Shown here: piece by piece, positions 27,301 through 40,440 of the stretch
How positions within the stretch are numbered: the stretch's first letter is position 1
How the letters are laid out: the number at the start of each line of letters is the position of its first letter
Origin: Oreocharis arfaki
Taxonomy: Eukaryota; Chordata; Aves; Passeriformes; Paramythiidae
Length of the DNA stretch: 64,000 nt
Direction: 5' to 3'
Assembly (NCBI GenBank): GCA_013398015.1
Contig: VZRR01010901.1
Coordinates: forward strand, 620,857 to 684,856
The notes under the pieces: model-generated
Database searches by the model: none
What the model was told of the DNA's origin: nothing
The model's input: only the letters and a program-made list of their open reading frames with translations
Made by a program: the position numbers and the translations under genes

Positions 27301-30300
27301 ACAACAACAACAACCAAAAAAGTTCCATTTTACACATAAAATTTCACATTAAACTGGTTGATTATCTATATATAAGTAACATGTAGAACACAATATCCAT
27401 TTGAAAGGCTGCTGCTATTGAATGTAGGCAGAGCAACACAGAAGTCATTCCAATTGCTTCTATTAGTGTCTTGTCACTTTTAGTAAAGTCTTTTATATTA
27501 TTTCGACTTCTTATCTTTAAACATGAGGGAGGACTCAATAAATTTAATTTAAAGACAGAACCAAAGGCAATAAAGGAGCACTCCTAATTTATTCTCATCT
27601 CTGTTTCTGCTTAATAACAAGATATGAAGGCAGAGGTGCATATTGGCTGAACCTACTCAATTCAGCAGCATCAGGATTTAGCTTTTTAGATTCAGTCAAA
27701 TATGCTTTTGGCTTTTCATCTTCACAATTATTTAAAAAACCCAAAAAACATATATTTAATAGAATATGGTTTTTTTCCTGTACTGTCACTAGCAGCCAAA
27801 TCTTACTACTTGTACAACAGAAATACTTAGCTCCACATCATACAGTGCACAATCACTGAAATTCACTCCAGCTTCTGTTCTAGGAATAGTTCTTTGGTCT
27901 TCCCCCTCAAATCAAGCAAACTCATAAAGGTTTCTTCTTCCATTTAATAATTAGCATTTCAATGCAGCATTGTTGGTTTTATAACATGGAGAGGAAGGAA
28001 CTACACAGAAGCTGTAAAAACACTCTGTCTTGCATCAGCAATGGGGCTGCTATGGGAATCCACCCAAACCGTCACTCCTCACAAACTAGCAAGGACTGGT
28101 CACGCTGAGTGCACCTGGCTCTGGGCTGCCTCTTACACCTTCCCAGGGTAGGACAGGAGGTTGTCAGCATGGACAAAGAAACAGCCTCTCATTTACCCCT
28201 TGGCTTCGGTGTTGTGCTATGACTGTGGCACCAAAGGTAAGCAACAGAAACCAGCAGTTGATTGTGGCATTTATTTTAAACCCAGGCTCTCTATTTACTC
28301 TTTATTTAATTTATCTGCAAGAATTTGCTAAGTGTGAATGATCTTCACAGATACTGAGTTAGACAGTTAGAAAACACGTTGGGACTTGCCGTGGGAAATC
28401 TTGTTTGGATTCCATTGTGAATTCTCCTCCCTTGTCACTGGTCTCTTACCACAGTGGGCAGGTCTCCTCAGTTCTCTGAATTTTGTTGCTGCAATTACAA
28501 TGGTACATTTTTGTGCATTCATATAAAGAACAAAATTTAAAATATACATTTTATTTTTTAAAAGTTATTAAATATTCTTTAAAGTTTACAATAGAATGTC
28601 TTTTGTATTCTTTATAAGCAACTGCACTACAAGATAAACAGTGATTCTATACAGACCCAAAGATGTGTGTGTGTGTGCAAGTGCACACACACAGTGTAGG
28701 CAATTTAACAAAACCCCACAGTGTTCTACTTCTTTGTCATTTCTCACTACCTTTGATTTGACCTATCCTTCCTTCAGATTTGTTTTTATTAAGTGGCTTA
28801 CCCATTCCCAGGTAAATTTACACCCCTCTTTCCTCTTAAGGGTGGGCAACCTGAAATTACGTGGTAGTCGATAACAGTTCAGGAACTACTGGGAGACCAG
28901 GTTTAGTGTTAAAAAAATACTCAGACCCAAACCCAATTATTTTCTGTTTACAACTTGTCTGTTACTGATAACTTTGAAACAAAAGGACTTCTCTTTTTCT
29001 GAGGTAGTTGCTCACATTCTGAAATTACATAGAAAAACATAGAAAATGAACACCAGAATGTGTTGAAATGGAACAACTAAGAACTTGCAGTGTCAGATCA
29101 GCAGAATGTCTGGTTAGCCAGCTGTTATCTGCAGTCATGTCTAACAGTGCCTTCTTTAATACAATTTGTTGTACCCTAGAGGTCAAACAGCTTCGCAAGT
29201 GAAATTGCCTCTAAACTGTGCATTCTGAACAACACCACAGGTGTACTATTGAGAGTGTAATGGGGGAGGTAGAGAGCCAGAGGTTTTAGAGGTTGTGGCA
29301 GGAAGCATCATAAGGGATAACCCACAGCTTTGGTGGAAGTTTCTTACAGCTCTCTGAGTTTAGTAGAGATGTTTACACATTACTTGAATTGTCTTCATCC
29401 CATTCATACCCTCAGAGTACTACTCTGACCACAAGTAGATGGTCTCATTAACCACATCTATCTTCAATCCCTTTCTGACTTCATGAAACTTTACATTTAA
29501 GTCTTGCAATGTAGTAGCAAATTTCACAATTTCTTCATGTTGCATTTAAAAGAATCCTTACATGGATTTTAACATGTTGCCTTTCATTTACTCACCACTG
29601 GTTCTATACTTCAGGAACGATAACTTAATGATGCTTACAGAAGTGTATGGGCTCAGAGCAGCAGTATTACCTTGACAGCTTAATTTGCCTTTTCCACTAA
29701 AGCTTAACCCTGGGTAATTGAGTACTCTGTTATTTTCAAGATCCCATTGTTTCAAACAACTAAGCCCAGCATACCTTCCCCCAGTAGCTATCCCTGTTGT
29801 CTTTGCTTTTGAACTACATGTTGGCATAGACAGAGCTGTTCCTACTTTAATCAACAACTAGACGAGTTTTTCACCTGACATCCTGCTATTTTTCCAAAGT
29901 ACCCTTAACACAACCTGGAAATATGAGGCCTAGCTGATTATTCTGGCTGTGTAATACGAAGTACTTTCTGCCTGCATAACCATAATTTTCAAAGAGACTT
30001 AAGGGCAGCTTATGGAACTTCATCCAAAGTTTTGTCTTGACACACCAAAAGTGCAAAACACGGAGCCCTGTTTCTTATCTTACCATGTTAAAAACCCCAA
30101 ACAACTAAGGAATCTGTCATTAATAACTCATCTGGCAAATGCCATTTGAAAGGCTGTTTTTCTGAAGTCCCATTAGTTGCCTATGTTAAGTCACTTTACC
30201 CTAGGCCTTGCTTCCTTGTCTGCCCCTGCAATAAACTCTTTCCTCCTGGAAATACTGTATGTTCACTAGAAATCCTGGGGTTTGTTGACCTGCAAGAACA

Positions 30301-33150
30301 GCTCAGTTTACAGTCCTCCTTCCAACATCCAGAAAATGTCCACTACTAAATCTATACCAGTGTATGTTAGACAGCTAAACAAGTCCTCTATCTTAAGGAT
30401 GAGGGTTTTTAATGGAGAAACAGCTGATCAGTTAAACTGATTTCTCAAACAAGTCCCTGCTATCTTTTATGCAGAAATCATTTAGGCAGAGCAGAACATT
30501 TTGTTATGACAGAATTGCTTAACAGAGACTTCCCTGTACTTGCAATTAAAGAATAATTTGAAAGGATGGGATAATTATCCACTATAAACTCCCCCTTACA
30601 TTCCCATTGCATTGCTATTACAGAGTATAGTTTGAATCACAGGCAACAAAATAAAACATATAACCGTATATAGTTAAATACATAGCAAACAAAAACTTAG
30701 AGAAAGCAGAGTACAGCATAAAAAACCCCGAACTGTTAATGTGTATTGCTTATGTGTCTGTGTCTCATATGGACAGTGACAAGAGTTTCAGGTCTAAAGC
30801 ATTAGTCCTGAAGATTAACTAAAAATTACTGGAGAAATACAGGGATTTCAGGAAGTGGCTTCTCAAAGTCTGTTCAGATGCACCTCATCATCTCCCTCCT
30901 CCACAAATGCCTTCCTTTGGCCCTAAAGCTTAAGTCCATCACTGCTCCAGCCCTTCCACCTCTACCACCCAAATGTACTGTTCTGCACACAAAAATACTT
31001 GGTCAGTCACAGTCCCAGGCTGTCAAATGTGGAGGGGATTAAATTGTTTGTATTGTATAAATTTTAGTGGCCAACGATAAGACATGTTACATGTGTGGCT
31101 TTACAAAATTCAGGTTTGATACTGAGTTAGGAGACCACACACTCTACAGAACAGAGCAGAATAAGTACTGTGACCAAGTAATTCATGCAGCCTGGTTCTG
31201 GACCTAAGTAGTGACTGAATCTGAGTTGCTCCTAATGTCCTCAGTTCCTTGATGCAAGCCTGCAAATGCCTAGACAAACACTATTATCAAGCAGAACTGT
31301 CACTAGCTGTTTAGTATTCTCCAGACAGACTAATGCTGCAGGGATTCTTTTTCCATTTTTTTTAAACCCAGTTTACCTTGGAAACTTGTTCAGTGTTATT
31401 GTATAGCCACAGATGCAATTAACAGATTCTGATATTATATCCCAGCTTGAATAATAAGCACCCAGAATACTGAGGTAAAAAAATGCCTCATCTTAGAAAT
31501 GATGCCTTTGTTTTTCTTTGGAAATGCTTACCTGCACCCACACATTTCTTAGGGGACTGGGGCAGCATATGCATCCCCACAGTTTGTACTGTGGCAGCCC
31601 AATTGCCCAACTTCTATCCAAGAAAAAAAAATGGTAAAAGTGCATTTGTGTAATTCTCAGTTCTCTCATTTTCAGGCTCTCATTTCTCAAGGACTAAACC
31701 TGCTCCCTCCCTTAAGGGAGTTACAGCTGTTCACAAACTCAATTAGGATGAAGCATTTGCAAATGTTCCAGGAAAGGAGCACTCCTGCATGGTGCTGATT
31801 CTAATGCTTTTTTGGAACCCCACCTCTCACTCTATAATCCAGTACCAGGTCTCTGATTTATCACAGTCAAAGTCACCAAAAGCTTTGTTATAATCTCAGA
31901 ACACCACACAGCCTCCCTCCCTTCCTCCCCCCCAATGGCCCCGTGTATTAATTTCATTTGAAAGCCATGCTGGCATTAGTTGAACAGGAAGGCTGTATGG
32001 AAGTTTAAGTCAAGCTCTTTGGGTGGCTTCTTCATGCTGTAAGCTCAGCTGCAGGAACTGGACACAGAAATATGTTAGAAATAATAATATTTCCCCCTAG
32101 AAGCCAGAGGTGCTTTGACTATTCTGGTGAGCAGCTAAGTTATGCTACTTGGTCTCTGAAGGGCCTCGAAACCTCATGAATGAAAACACTTCTACTTTTT
32201 GGGGAAGGACAGAAATTGTGAACTCAGACCTGTGCACAACAGAAGGAATTAGGGATTTGCAAATGCAAACACAAAAGAGTACATAGACTGAATTGATGTG
32301 TCATATAATTACTAACTCACTCTCCCTAAACAAAGTAACTCACCAGCTTGGAAGTACAGCTTGTTGTCATGGAACTTGCTTGATATTTGGTGCTAATAAA
32401 AATTGAAGTTTTAAATCTCCCTGTGAAGTCCGTGCATTGAAGTTCTTCCTTATTAAACACCTTCTTATTCCTGACTGTGCACCACGGCTGGTTACCCTGA
32501 CACAAAACAATCTTATCAAAAGGTCCTTTGAAATAAGTGCTCACAGGTTTCAAAGAAGAATTATCACAGGAAAAACTGGCACAATTAAAAGCTTGCTGCA
32601 AATCACACTCTCATGTTCTTGATGGAATCAAGAGTTAATGTATATTCAAAAAATCTATGTGCATGTGTTCTTCTCCAAACCAGAATATTCCAATGCAAGC
32701 AATCTTTGCTGTGGGTGGCACAGGACTCCATTTTATCCAAATATCTGCACCAGGAAAGGTGAGGAAGAAAACAGAAAACAAGAATGACAGGTATGAAAAA
32801 AACAAATTAAGATTAAGGGAGAAGGTTGGAAATGGACAAGAGACCTGAGCAGACTGGTTTTCCCCACTGTGAGGTACAAAGAGCAGCATCCCATGAAACA
32901 CGTGGTGAGCCTATTCCGAATAGGCCGTGTGTCCTATTCCAGCTGCTTTCCTGTGCTCTTCACACTGCAATCCCATCTATTCCCCTCCTAGGTGCAGCAG
33001 GTTCACTGAGCCACCGAAGGACACAGGAATACTCAGATGATGAACAGCTATAAGGGGTACAGACACTGATTTCTCTCACATCCTCCAAATTTCAGTTCTT
33101 CCAGCCTTGCAGGAGATCAATCCAGGGAGCAGTGGCATTGAATTTATATG
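24331..33150. other. Intergenic DNA downstream of TSPAN4, no gene recognised
   Basis: No exon with splice context, no RNA gene and no interspersed repeat was recognised. It contains A-rich low-complexity tracts (26900-26975, 27280-27325), a C run near 26071, and a TG/CA inverted repeat at 28668-28693. A few bases near 25245-25270 loosely resemble the CR1 3' end but the flanks do not support it. Part of it could be distal 3' UTR of TSPAN4. Confidence 0.6.
28668..28693. repeat. TG/CA inverted repeat, perfect 12-bp arms
   Basis: A TG run ending TGCA is followed after two bases by TGCA and a CA run, so the two 12-base arms are perfectly complementary with a two-base spacer. It can form a hairpin or cruciform, and each arm is also alternating purine-pyrimidine. 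It lies between genes and has no assigned role. Confidence 0.9.
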
Positions 33151-34503
33151 TAACTTAAACGTTACTGGCAAATGCTGAGGATGATGAGATGCATCTGCAG
33201 GTCCTGAGAGAACTGCAGATGAAGTGGCTGAGCCCCTCTCCGCCATATTTGAGAAATCATGGCAGTCCAGTCAAGTTCTCACTGACTGGAAAGGGGGGAA
33301 CATACCCCCCATTTTTATAAAGGGAAAAGTGGGATACCTGGAGAACTACAGGCCCATCAGTCTCACCTCACTACTCAGCAAAATCATGGAGCAGATCCTC
33401 CTGGAAAATACTCTAAGGCACATGAAAAATAAGGATATGACTGGGGACAGCCAACATGACTTCACTAAGGGCAAATTGTGCCTGACAAATCTGGTGGCCT
33501 TCTCTGACAGTGTTACAGAGGTGGATAAGGGAAGAGTGACTGACGTAACCTACCTGGCCTTGTACAAAGTTGGCCACTGTCCTGCACAACAGCCTTGTCT
33601 CTAAACTGGAGAGACATTGGTTTGATGAATGGACCACTCAGTGGATAAGGAACCAGCTGGATGGTCACTCTCAAAGTCCAAGAGGAGACCAGTGATGAGT
33701 GGTGTTCCTTGGGGGTCCAGGAGGAGTGTTCAGACCAGAGCTGTTCAACATCTTTGTCAGTGACGTGGGCAGTGGCATCGAGTCACCGTCAGCAAGCCTG
33801 CAGATGACACCATCACCAGTCTGCAGATGCGTGGTTTGGCCAACACTTGAGAGGGCAGGGATGCCACCCAGAGGAACCTGGACAGACTGAAGAGATTGGC
33901 CCATGGGAACCTCAGGAAGTTCAACACCACCAAGCGCATGTCCTGCACCCACATCAGGGAAATCCTGACAGGCTGGGCAAACACAAGAACAAAAACAGGA
34001 TTGAGGGACTTCAGTGCTGTTGACAAGAAACTCCAGAGGACCTGGCAGCGTGCTCTTGTATCCCAGAAAGAAAAGCAGCGCCGCCAGCAGGTCGAGACAG
34101 CTGGTTCTCTCTCTACTCCACTCTAGTGATATCTCACCTGCAGTACTGCATCCAGCTCTGGGCCTTCTGACCTAAGAAGGACATGGACCTGCTGGAGTGG
34201 GTCCAGAGGAGACCACAAAGATGCTCTGAGGGCTGGAGCACCTCTCCTATGAGAACAGGTTGAAAGAGTTGGGCTTTTCAGGCTGGAGAAGAAATAGGTA
34301 TTAGAAATAAATTCTTGACAGTGAGGGTGGTGAGGCACTGGAACATGTTACTCAGAGGAGTTAATGGGTGCCCTATCCCTGGAAGGCCAGGCTGAATGGG
34401 ATTGTGAGCAACCTGATCTAGTGAAAGGTGTCCCTATCCCAGGGCTGGGGGCTTGGAACTAAATAATCTTTATGGTCCTTTCCAACCCACACCATTCTAT
34501 GGT
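33150..34503 (+). mobile_element. CR1 LINE fragment with broken reverse transcriptase
   Basis: A 5'-truncated CR1 retrotransposon in + orientation. An open stretch at 33224-33604 carries the reverse-transcriptase block ENYRPISLTSLLSKIMEQ followed by ILLENTLRHM, typical of CR1 ORF2. Further on, the sequence around 33798-33809 reads ADDT, the catalytic aspartate pair, but in a different frame from the first block, so at least one frameshift separates them. The 3' part shows the usual CR1 tail (segments like CTGGAGAAGA, GGTCCTTTCCAACC) and ends in the short ATTCTATG-type repeat near 34495-34503. In-frame stops and indels show it is dead. The left edge is approximate, since CR1 elements are truncated at the 5' end and leave no clear target duplication. 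Confidence 0.93.
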
Positions 34504-35709
34504 TTAAAAGAACTCGGCATGTCACAGCTGATCTGTCACTGTTGCATGGAGCACAGTACCCTGCAAGTGAAAAAGCTTTCTTAGTATCAGTGCAGCTACA
34601 GAGAGCACAAGGGTGGTTCAGCTACACCATCAGAGTAGTGCTGAACAACCGAGTACCCTGGTGCCTTACATGCACAAGCAGCTCTGGTGAAGTATTACGA
34701 GAAATTCAGGGTAACACTGCCACTCTCAGTGCTGATGATGCAAGCTTATTTCATTTTCATTTTAATTTAGTGAGCTCTCAGTGAAATTAAAGATTCCCTG
34801 AAAGCTTTAAAGCATGAAGTGAAATGGCAAATTAAATTGAAATAGAAATAATCCCCAGAAATGTATACACAACTAAAGCAACTCAAAGTCTAGACACCTT
34901 TCAGACTGGCAAGTTCTTATAAAAATGAGGAAAAGCAATCTCCTATAATTCTCAAGCCTTTCAATTTGTCTGAGGACATCCCAGAATGCACCACATTGTG
35001 TCTACACTACCATTGCAGTGGGACTATGCAGATCTCTTATCAAAGAATGAGGTACTATTGAAATGGGTCACATGAACCCAAAGCACCAGAGAATTTCACA
35101 CACAGGAGTTTAAAAAAACCCCTATTTCCTCTGTCTACCTTATTGACATCACATATCACAAGCAGCAACGTAATTTTCACTTCAGTATTTTCAAATAGCA
35201 ACATTTGTTTGTATGAAAGCCCATGCAAGATCTCTGCTCAGGTAGGAAAGTTGCTCAACTCTGCAATTTTGTTTTTCAATTCTGTGTAAAACTGTTCCTG
35301 CAGCAAAAATATAATAAGCGAAAATCCACAAGGAATCACACCCTGGGTGTATAGATGTACACAGAAGGAATTTAAGCCCCAGGAATGAAAGTAGATTTCC
35401 CAGTAGGCAAAGTTGAGCTGTAGTTTCAGCTAAGTCTTCAGTGAAATTTTTGAAGCAGAGAATATGATGATTCCCCAGGGAAACTGCACAGCCACAATGC
35501 CTAAGCATATTTAAAGATTATCATTCAGGGCTTTTAAATCGAGCTCTATGTTTCTATTAATCCACTGAGCTGCCAGCCCAACTTCACACTGGCAGGCTCA
35601 CTGCTCTCTAACAATTGAGAGCTTATTAAATATTAAGGTCTTAATCTTAAGTACTTCTGTTTGACTGAGAAATTCTAAACAGAGTGCAGAAGATAAACAT
35701 TTTCCCACT

Positions 35710-35739
35710 AATATATATATACATTAGAGAGAGAGAGAG
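35710..35739. repeat. Compound (AT)n / (GA)n microsatellite
   Basis: A short AT-alternating run is followed within a few bases by about seven GA units. It is simple-sequence DNA between the two genes. Confidence 0.85.
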
Positions 35740-37458
35740 CAGTATTAGATAAAGGCAAATGTCCCCAAACTAGCAGGAGAATTGTGTAATAAATCCATTC
35801 ATTTTAAAGCAGCCCGTGCATCCCCCCAGTCATATTCTCTTCCAGTTGTCTAGACCCAGATTTCACAGGTTTACCTCTAAAGGACAAAAGCTCACCTCTC
35901 TCCTGCCTTGAAATGCCAGCTTAGGAATTAGCAGGATGCTCACAGCAGGATTCACACTACTCTAATGATACTACACTACAGGTAAAGAGACAAACAGGTA
36001 AAGGTAGCAGGACCAGCAGCATGTCTGGTACTTGATCTCTCTGACTTTCCACTCCATTATTTTTAAAAGCATTCAGCTAAGATAGCTTTTGCTTTAAAAT
36101 TAGGCTAAAATGCATAAGCTGGATGTGTTTCAGCACAAGATTCTCTGAAAAATCATTTCCTACCTAACAGGACCAGGGGTCATCTAGTCAGATGGCTTAC
36201 TTTCCTCTTGTATTTCAGAAGGATCACTTTAAATCCAGAACAACTTGAGGTGGGTTGGGAGAAACCAGGAAAGCTTTATATTGAGATTTTTAGATTTTCA
36301 TACTGTTAAGGCTTTCCACTAGACCCAACAGTAAAAGAGGTGGTGACTGGGAAAGTGGTCAGCAGCAAATGAGTGTCCTGTTTCAGGACCTCTCTTCTGG
36401 AAAGGAGCCAGGGAGTACCCACAGGGTGCTGAAATCCCCCTTGCCTCTTACACAGAAGATCTGTAATGCAAGCACTGCTGCCCCCTGAAGCAGCCCTGTG
36501 AAATCACACGGAGTGTGGCTTGTTGCACTGTCTCTGGAAACAAGACCTTCCCGGATCACAGAATTCTTTTGTCTTTTTTCTCTGCGCCCTTCTCTTCAAC
36601 CCAAGATTTCTGCTGGAACCAGGCCTGCTCCTCTCTTCACAGCATCACCATTCCCCTGAGGGCTGGCTGATATGCTGAAACCTCTCTGTCAGGAATCAGA
36701 GCCACATCAGCTTCTCTACAAACAAACCTGCATTTCCCTTTGCAGACAAGCTCAGATATCAAACAATGGTCAGACAGGCATTGCACCACAGGAGCAAAAT
36801 GTGGATCTTGCAAAAAAATGAAAGAAATAAGGAGCTTAGAGTCTGTTTGTATACATGCAAACCTAGAGATGAATCAAAACTAGAATAGTGGAATTAGTGC
36901 TGAGGTAAAACAATGAAGCAAAACACCAAGCAGCTGCCTGAGGCTCTTTCAGCAGGGACCTCAGCACAGGCTGGTGGATACGCTGTCCTGCTCTGCGCCA
37001 GGGGACACCACTCTGACACGAGTAGCGCATGGGCACTGGCATTCCCATTACAATATTTACATGTGGGCCCAAGAGAGTACTTGCAAAACCAATATACTAC
37101 CAACAATTTTCCATTATTTTGTCAAATGGAAAGTTATCATTTGGATGCATTTTGGCCTGAGGTTTAGCTGAGACTCAGCCTCATGTTTCCCTGACCCATG
37201 TCATCTACAGGGTCATCAGTATGGGACAAAGTACTTCCAATTCCTGTTTGATGACCACAAACAACATTTCAGAAAAGCAATTTCTGCAGTTAGTGCAATA
37301 AAGTAAGGAGGTACCGAGGGCTAGGAAACACTAAAGGCTTCAAATCCCCTGGAACAGAAAATAGAGTGTGCAGAATTATGTAAGTCGTTTTATACTGCAA
37401 GTCAATCCCTTTATTAAAAGGGGATTACAACAACCACAGCATTTGGTGTCATTCACAG

Positions 37459-37473
37459 ACACACACACACCCN
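37459..37473. repeat. (AC)n microsatellite ending at an undetermined base (N)
   Basis: A short AC run is followed by CCN; position 37473 is the only N I noticed in the window. It probably marks a sequencing or consensus ambiguity at the edge of the microsatellite and breaks any frame read across it. Confidence 0.9.
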
Positions 37474-39838
37474 TATGCAAAACTCAGTTAGTGATATGCT
37501 CCTGCAGGCTGCTTGTCCTGTCTCCCATTCCCCCTCCCCCAAGCTTTTAACCTACAAGAATGTCAGTAGCTCAGATTTAAAAAGAAATGGGGGTTTAACA
37601 TTTACCCAGAAGTCTGTGAATGTTTGTCCTTCCTCCACTAGTGGCCCATATAGCCAGAAAAATGGTAAGGTCTGCAGAGAGACTAAATTTAAAATCAATA
37701 AATAATATTCAAACTCCTTTGTAAGACCTACAGGCCTTGAAACAATTGATAATGAAATGTTTTTCCATTTATGAAGGTTTTTTTTCCTGTCACCTAGTTT
37801 GGTTTGTTCATGCTCTATTCCATGCTTGAACACTTATTTTATAAAGACAGTCTTTAGAAATACTATTACATGCTTACAAATGCTTCTTTATGCAAAAGTA
37901 ACAAAACCAAACCACAGAATCATTTTAATGGACAAAACACTTGAGGCACAAAACAGCTTGAAGAAAAATAATGTGTTACTTAGGTAAGCACAGGAAGGAA
38001 TTATTCTGATAATCTGCAGAACAATCCATGACTCATTAAATAAAAATAAGCTTTTCAGCTTCTTTCTAAGTAAATTCTTTTATAATCTTGTCTCTTCATA
38101 AGCAAGCCAACTTTGCCTTGCCATAAATTCTATTCCAGTAATAATGGCAAAAGATTGAGACATTTTTCAGGACACAGGTAATCTTGAAGCTACACCAAAC
38201 ATCCTTCCTCGGGGTGATGCACGTTTGATGGGCTACTAATGGAATCCTTTCAGCTGAGCATCACAGGTTTTACTGTCTGGCAGAAAGCAAAGTTTTACAG
38301 TGAAAGAAAAGCACTGCATAGAGAGATACTGTGAGGGCTTACCAGGTGCTGCTGCTTTCAGTGCTGCATTTCCAGACCCCTCCAGTACAATCAGAAATTC
38401 AAAACCATTTTCATGTGCAGTGAGTCAAGCCGTTCTCCTGCTCTGTTAGTGGCTGCAGACAGTCTGAGTAACATCTCCCCATCACCATGAAGAAGCTGCC
38501 CAAATATAAGTGCCTGACACCTGCACTGGAGAATGCTTCACAATAATCTAAGCTTTCATTATTTTGGGGTTGCCCTGAAATTAGAAGTTAATTCTTTCAG
38601 ATGCTACTATTTACTTCCAGAAAAGCCCCAAGTGAGTTATTTAATGCTGCCTGTGCAAATAACCTTAAAACCCTTTTTTATTACAAAAATAGCATTATCA
38701 ATAAAAACTGGCTAAGCCACACAACCTCATGGCACAGCTCTGTTCTCCTTTTCATTGTGCAGAACCAAAATCTACTCTTCCGTTCCAAATAATGATTTTA
38801 AATTTCCTGCAGGATGGGAGAAGGGCATTATTACTTTTTTGATTCCTCCTAGTCTCGCTGAGTCAACACAAGATGAAGCAGAATTATGTTTTCATTTGAG
38901 ATTCATCAAAAGAGCTGCAATCAAGCTGAGCTGCATGGCTAAATTCTGTTTTAATTAGAAACAACAAAAATCCTTGAAAACAAATGGGATCCCAGACATG
39001 CAAGTCAGTGGCAAAATGGGGCCTGTGGAATCTTTAAGCAGCAATGGTCCCTGAACACCAACAGTTCTTGAATGTCAGCAGAAAAGAAAAAAAAAAAAAA
39101 GCTTTCACTTACAAAGAAAACAGCCTGGAAATGAAAGCTGACCAGCAGTTTGGCTCAGAGATCAAACCCAGAGACCAAACAGTCAGTCTCAAAAGAGAAG
39201 AGTACATCCCCTGAAGCACGTACACAAGCAAGTTTAGAAAGCACAAGGTTAGCCTTGCAAACGTGATCCACTACGGATCCTGCTCCTTTTTGTCTTTTCA
39301 GCTTGCCCAGACAATGTGCAGTAAGGCCAGGTTGGGATAGAGAGAAGATGCCTCAGAGGAGTAACAATTCACCTTATGACAGGAGGACTAACACACCATT
39401 ATGCTCCCTTTGAAGTGTATAATCAGTGACATTATGACTAGGAAAATATTTAGGCCTTTTAAAGATCCAGCTACTGTCTGTGGCTCTACAACTTATTGCA
39501 GTAGTTATTTCCTCCAGCTGACTGCATGTTGTACAAATTAGTATTTCCATTTATGCTTTGTATAACTACTTGTCTCCCTATCTACAAGCAAAGCCATTTT
39601 TCCTCAGTGTGTGGTGGTGAGGGGAAGGACTCATCAGTTCTCACAGAACCAGCCAGAATGGCAGCATGCTCTGTTCACTTTGACATGCACACATCCCCAA
39701 CTTGTTGCCAACAGACTGTTCCGCAGTGAGTGATTTCGAGAAGACCCTCACAGTGTCAGTGATGAAGGGACCCTACTTTGCTCTGGCTTGCTCTCCTTTG
39801 TATAACTTGGCAGCAGGGTCTAGATAGCACATGGTGGG

Positions 39839-40440
39839 AGACAGAATCATAGAATATCCACATCTGGAAGGGACCACAAGGATAATCGAAGCCCAGCTCC
39901 TGGCCCTGCACAGTACAATCCCAGGAATCCCACCATGTGCCTGACAGTGTTTTACCCAAATGCTTCTTGAACTCTGTCAGGTTTGGTGCTGTTATCACTT
40001 CCCTGAGAAGCCTGCTCCAGTGCCTAAACATCCTCTGGGTGAAGAACCTTTTCCTAATATCAAACCTAAATCTCCCCTGACACAGCTTCAGGCCTCAGGT
40101 CCTGTCACTGGTTACCAGAAAGAAGAGATGGGGCAGTACCTGCCCCTCCTCTTCCCCTCACAGGGAAGTTGTAACTGAATGAGGTCTCCCCTCAGTCTCC
40201 GCCTCTCCAGGCTGAACAGACCAAGTGGCCTCAGCTGCTCCCTGTATGGCTTCCCCACTAGACCCTTCACCTTCTTTAGATGCTTTCTAATATCTTTATA
40301 TCTTTTACATTGTGGCACCCAGCACTGCCCCCAGCACTGGAGGTGAGGCTGCCCCAGTGCAGAGCAGAGCAGGACAATCCCCTCCGTTGCCCACCTGGCG
40401 ATGCTGTGCCTGAAGCCCCCCAGGACACCCAGGGTCAGAA
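39839..40440 (-). mobile_element. CR1 LINE 3' fragment, antisense
   Basis: Read on the minus strand this is the 3' end of a CR1 element. On the + strand it starts at the reversed tail repeat (AGAATCATAGAAT), then gives the reversed consensus blocks TGGAAGGGACCACAAGG, CTTGAACTCTGTCAGG, CAGGCTGAACAGACCAAG and GATGCTGTGCCTGAAG. Similarity fades after about 40440. It includes no intact reverse-transcriptase domain; the open frames through it are accidental readings of the non-coding tail and the end of ORF2. Confidence 0.93.

Larger units (their letters stand above)
34504..39838. other. Intergenic DNA, no gene recognised
   Basis: No exon or repeat family was recognised. It contains AT and GA dinucleotide runs at 35710-35739, a CA microsatellite with an undetermined base near 37460-37473, and AT-rich sequence with many small open frames on both strands that lack splice context or familiar motifs. 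Confidence 0.7.
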
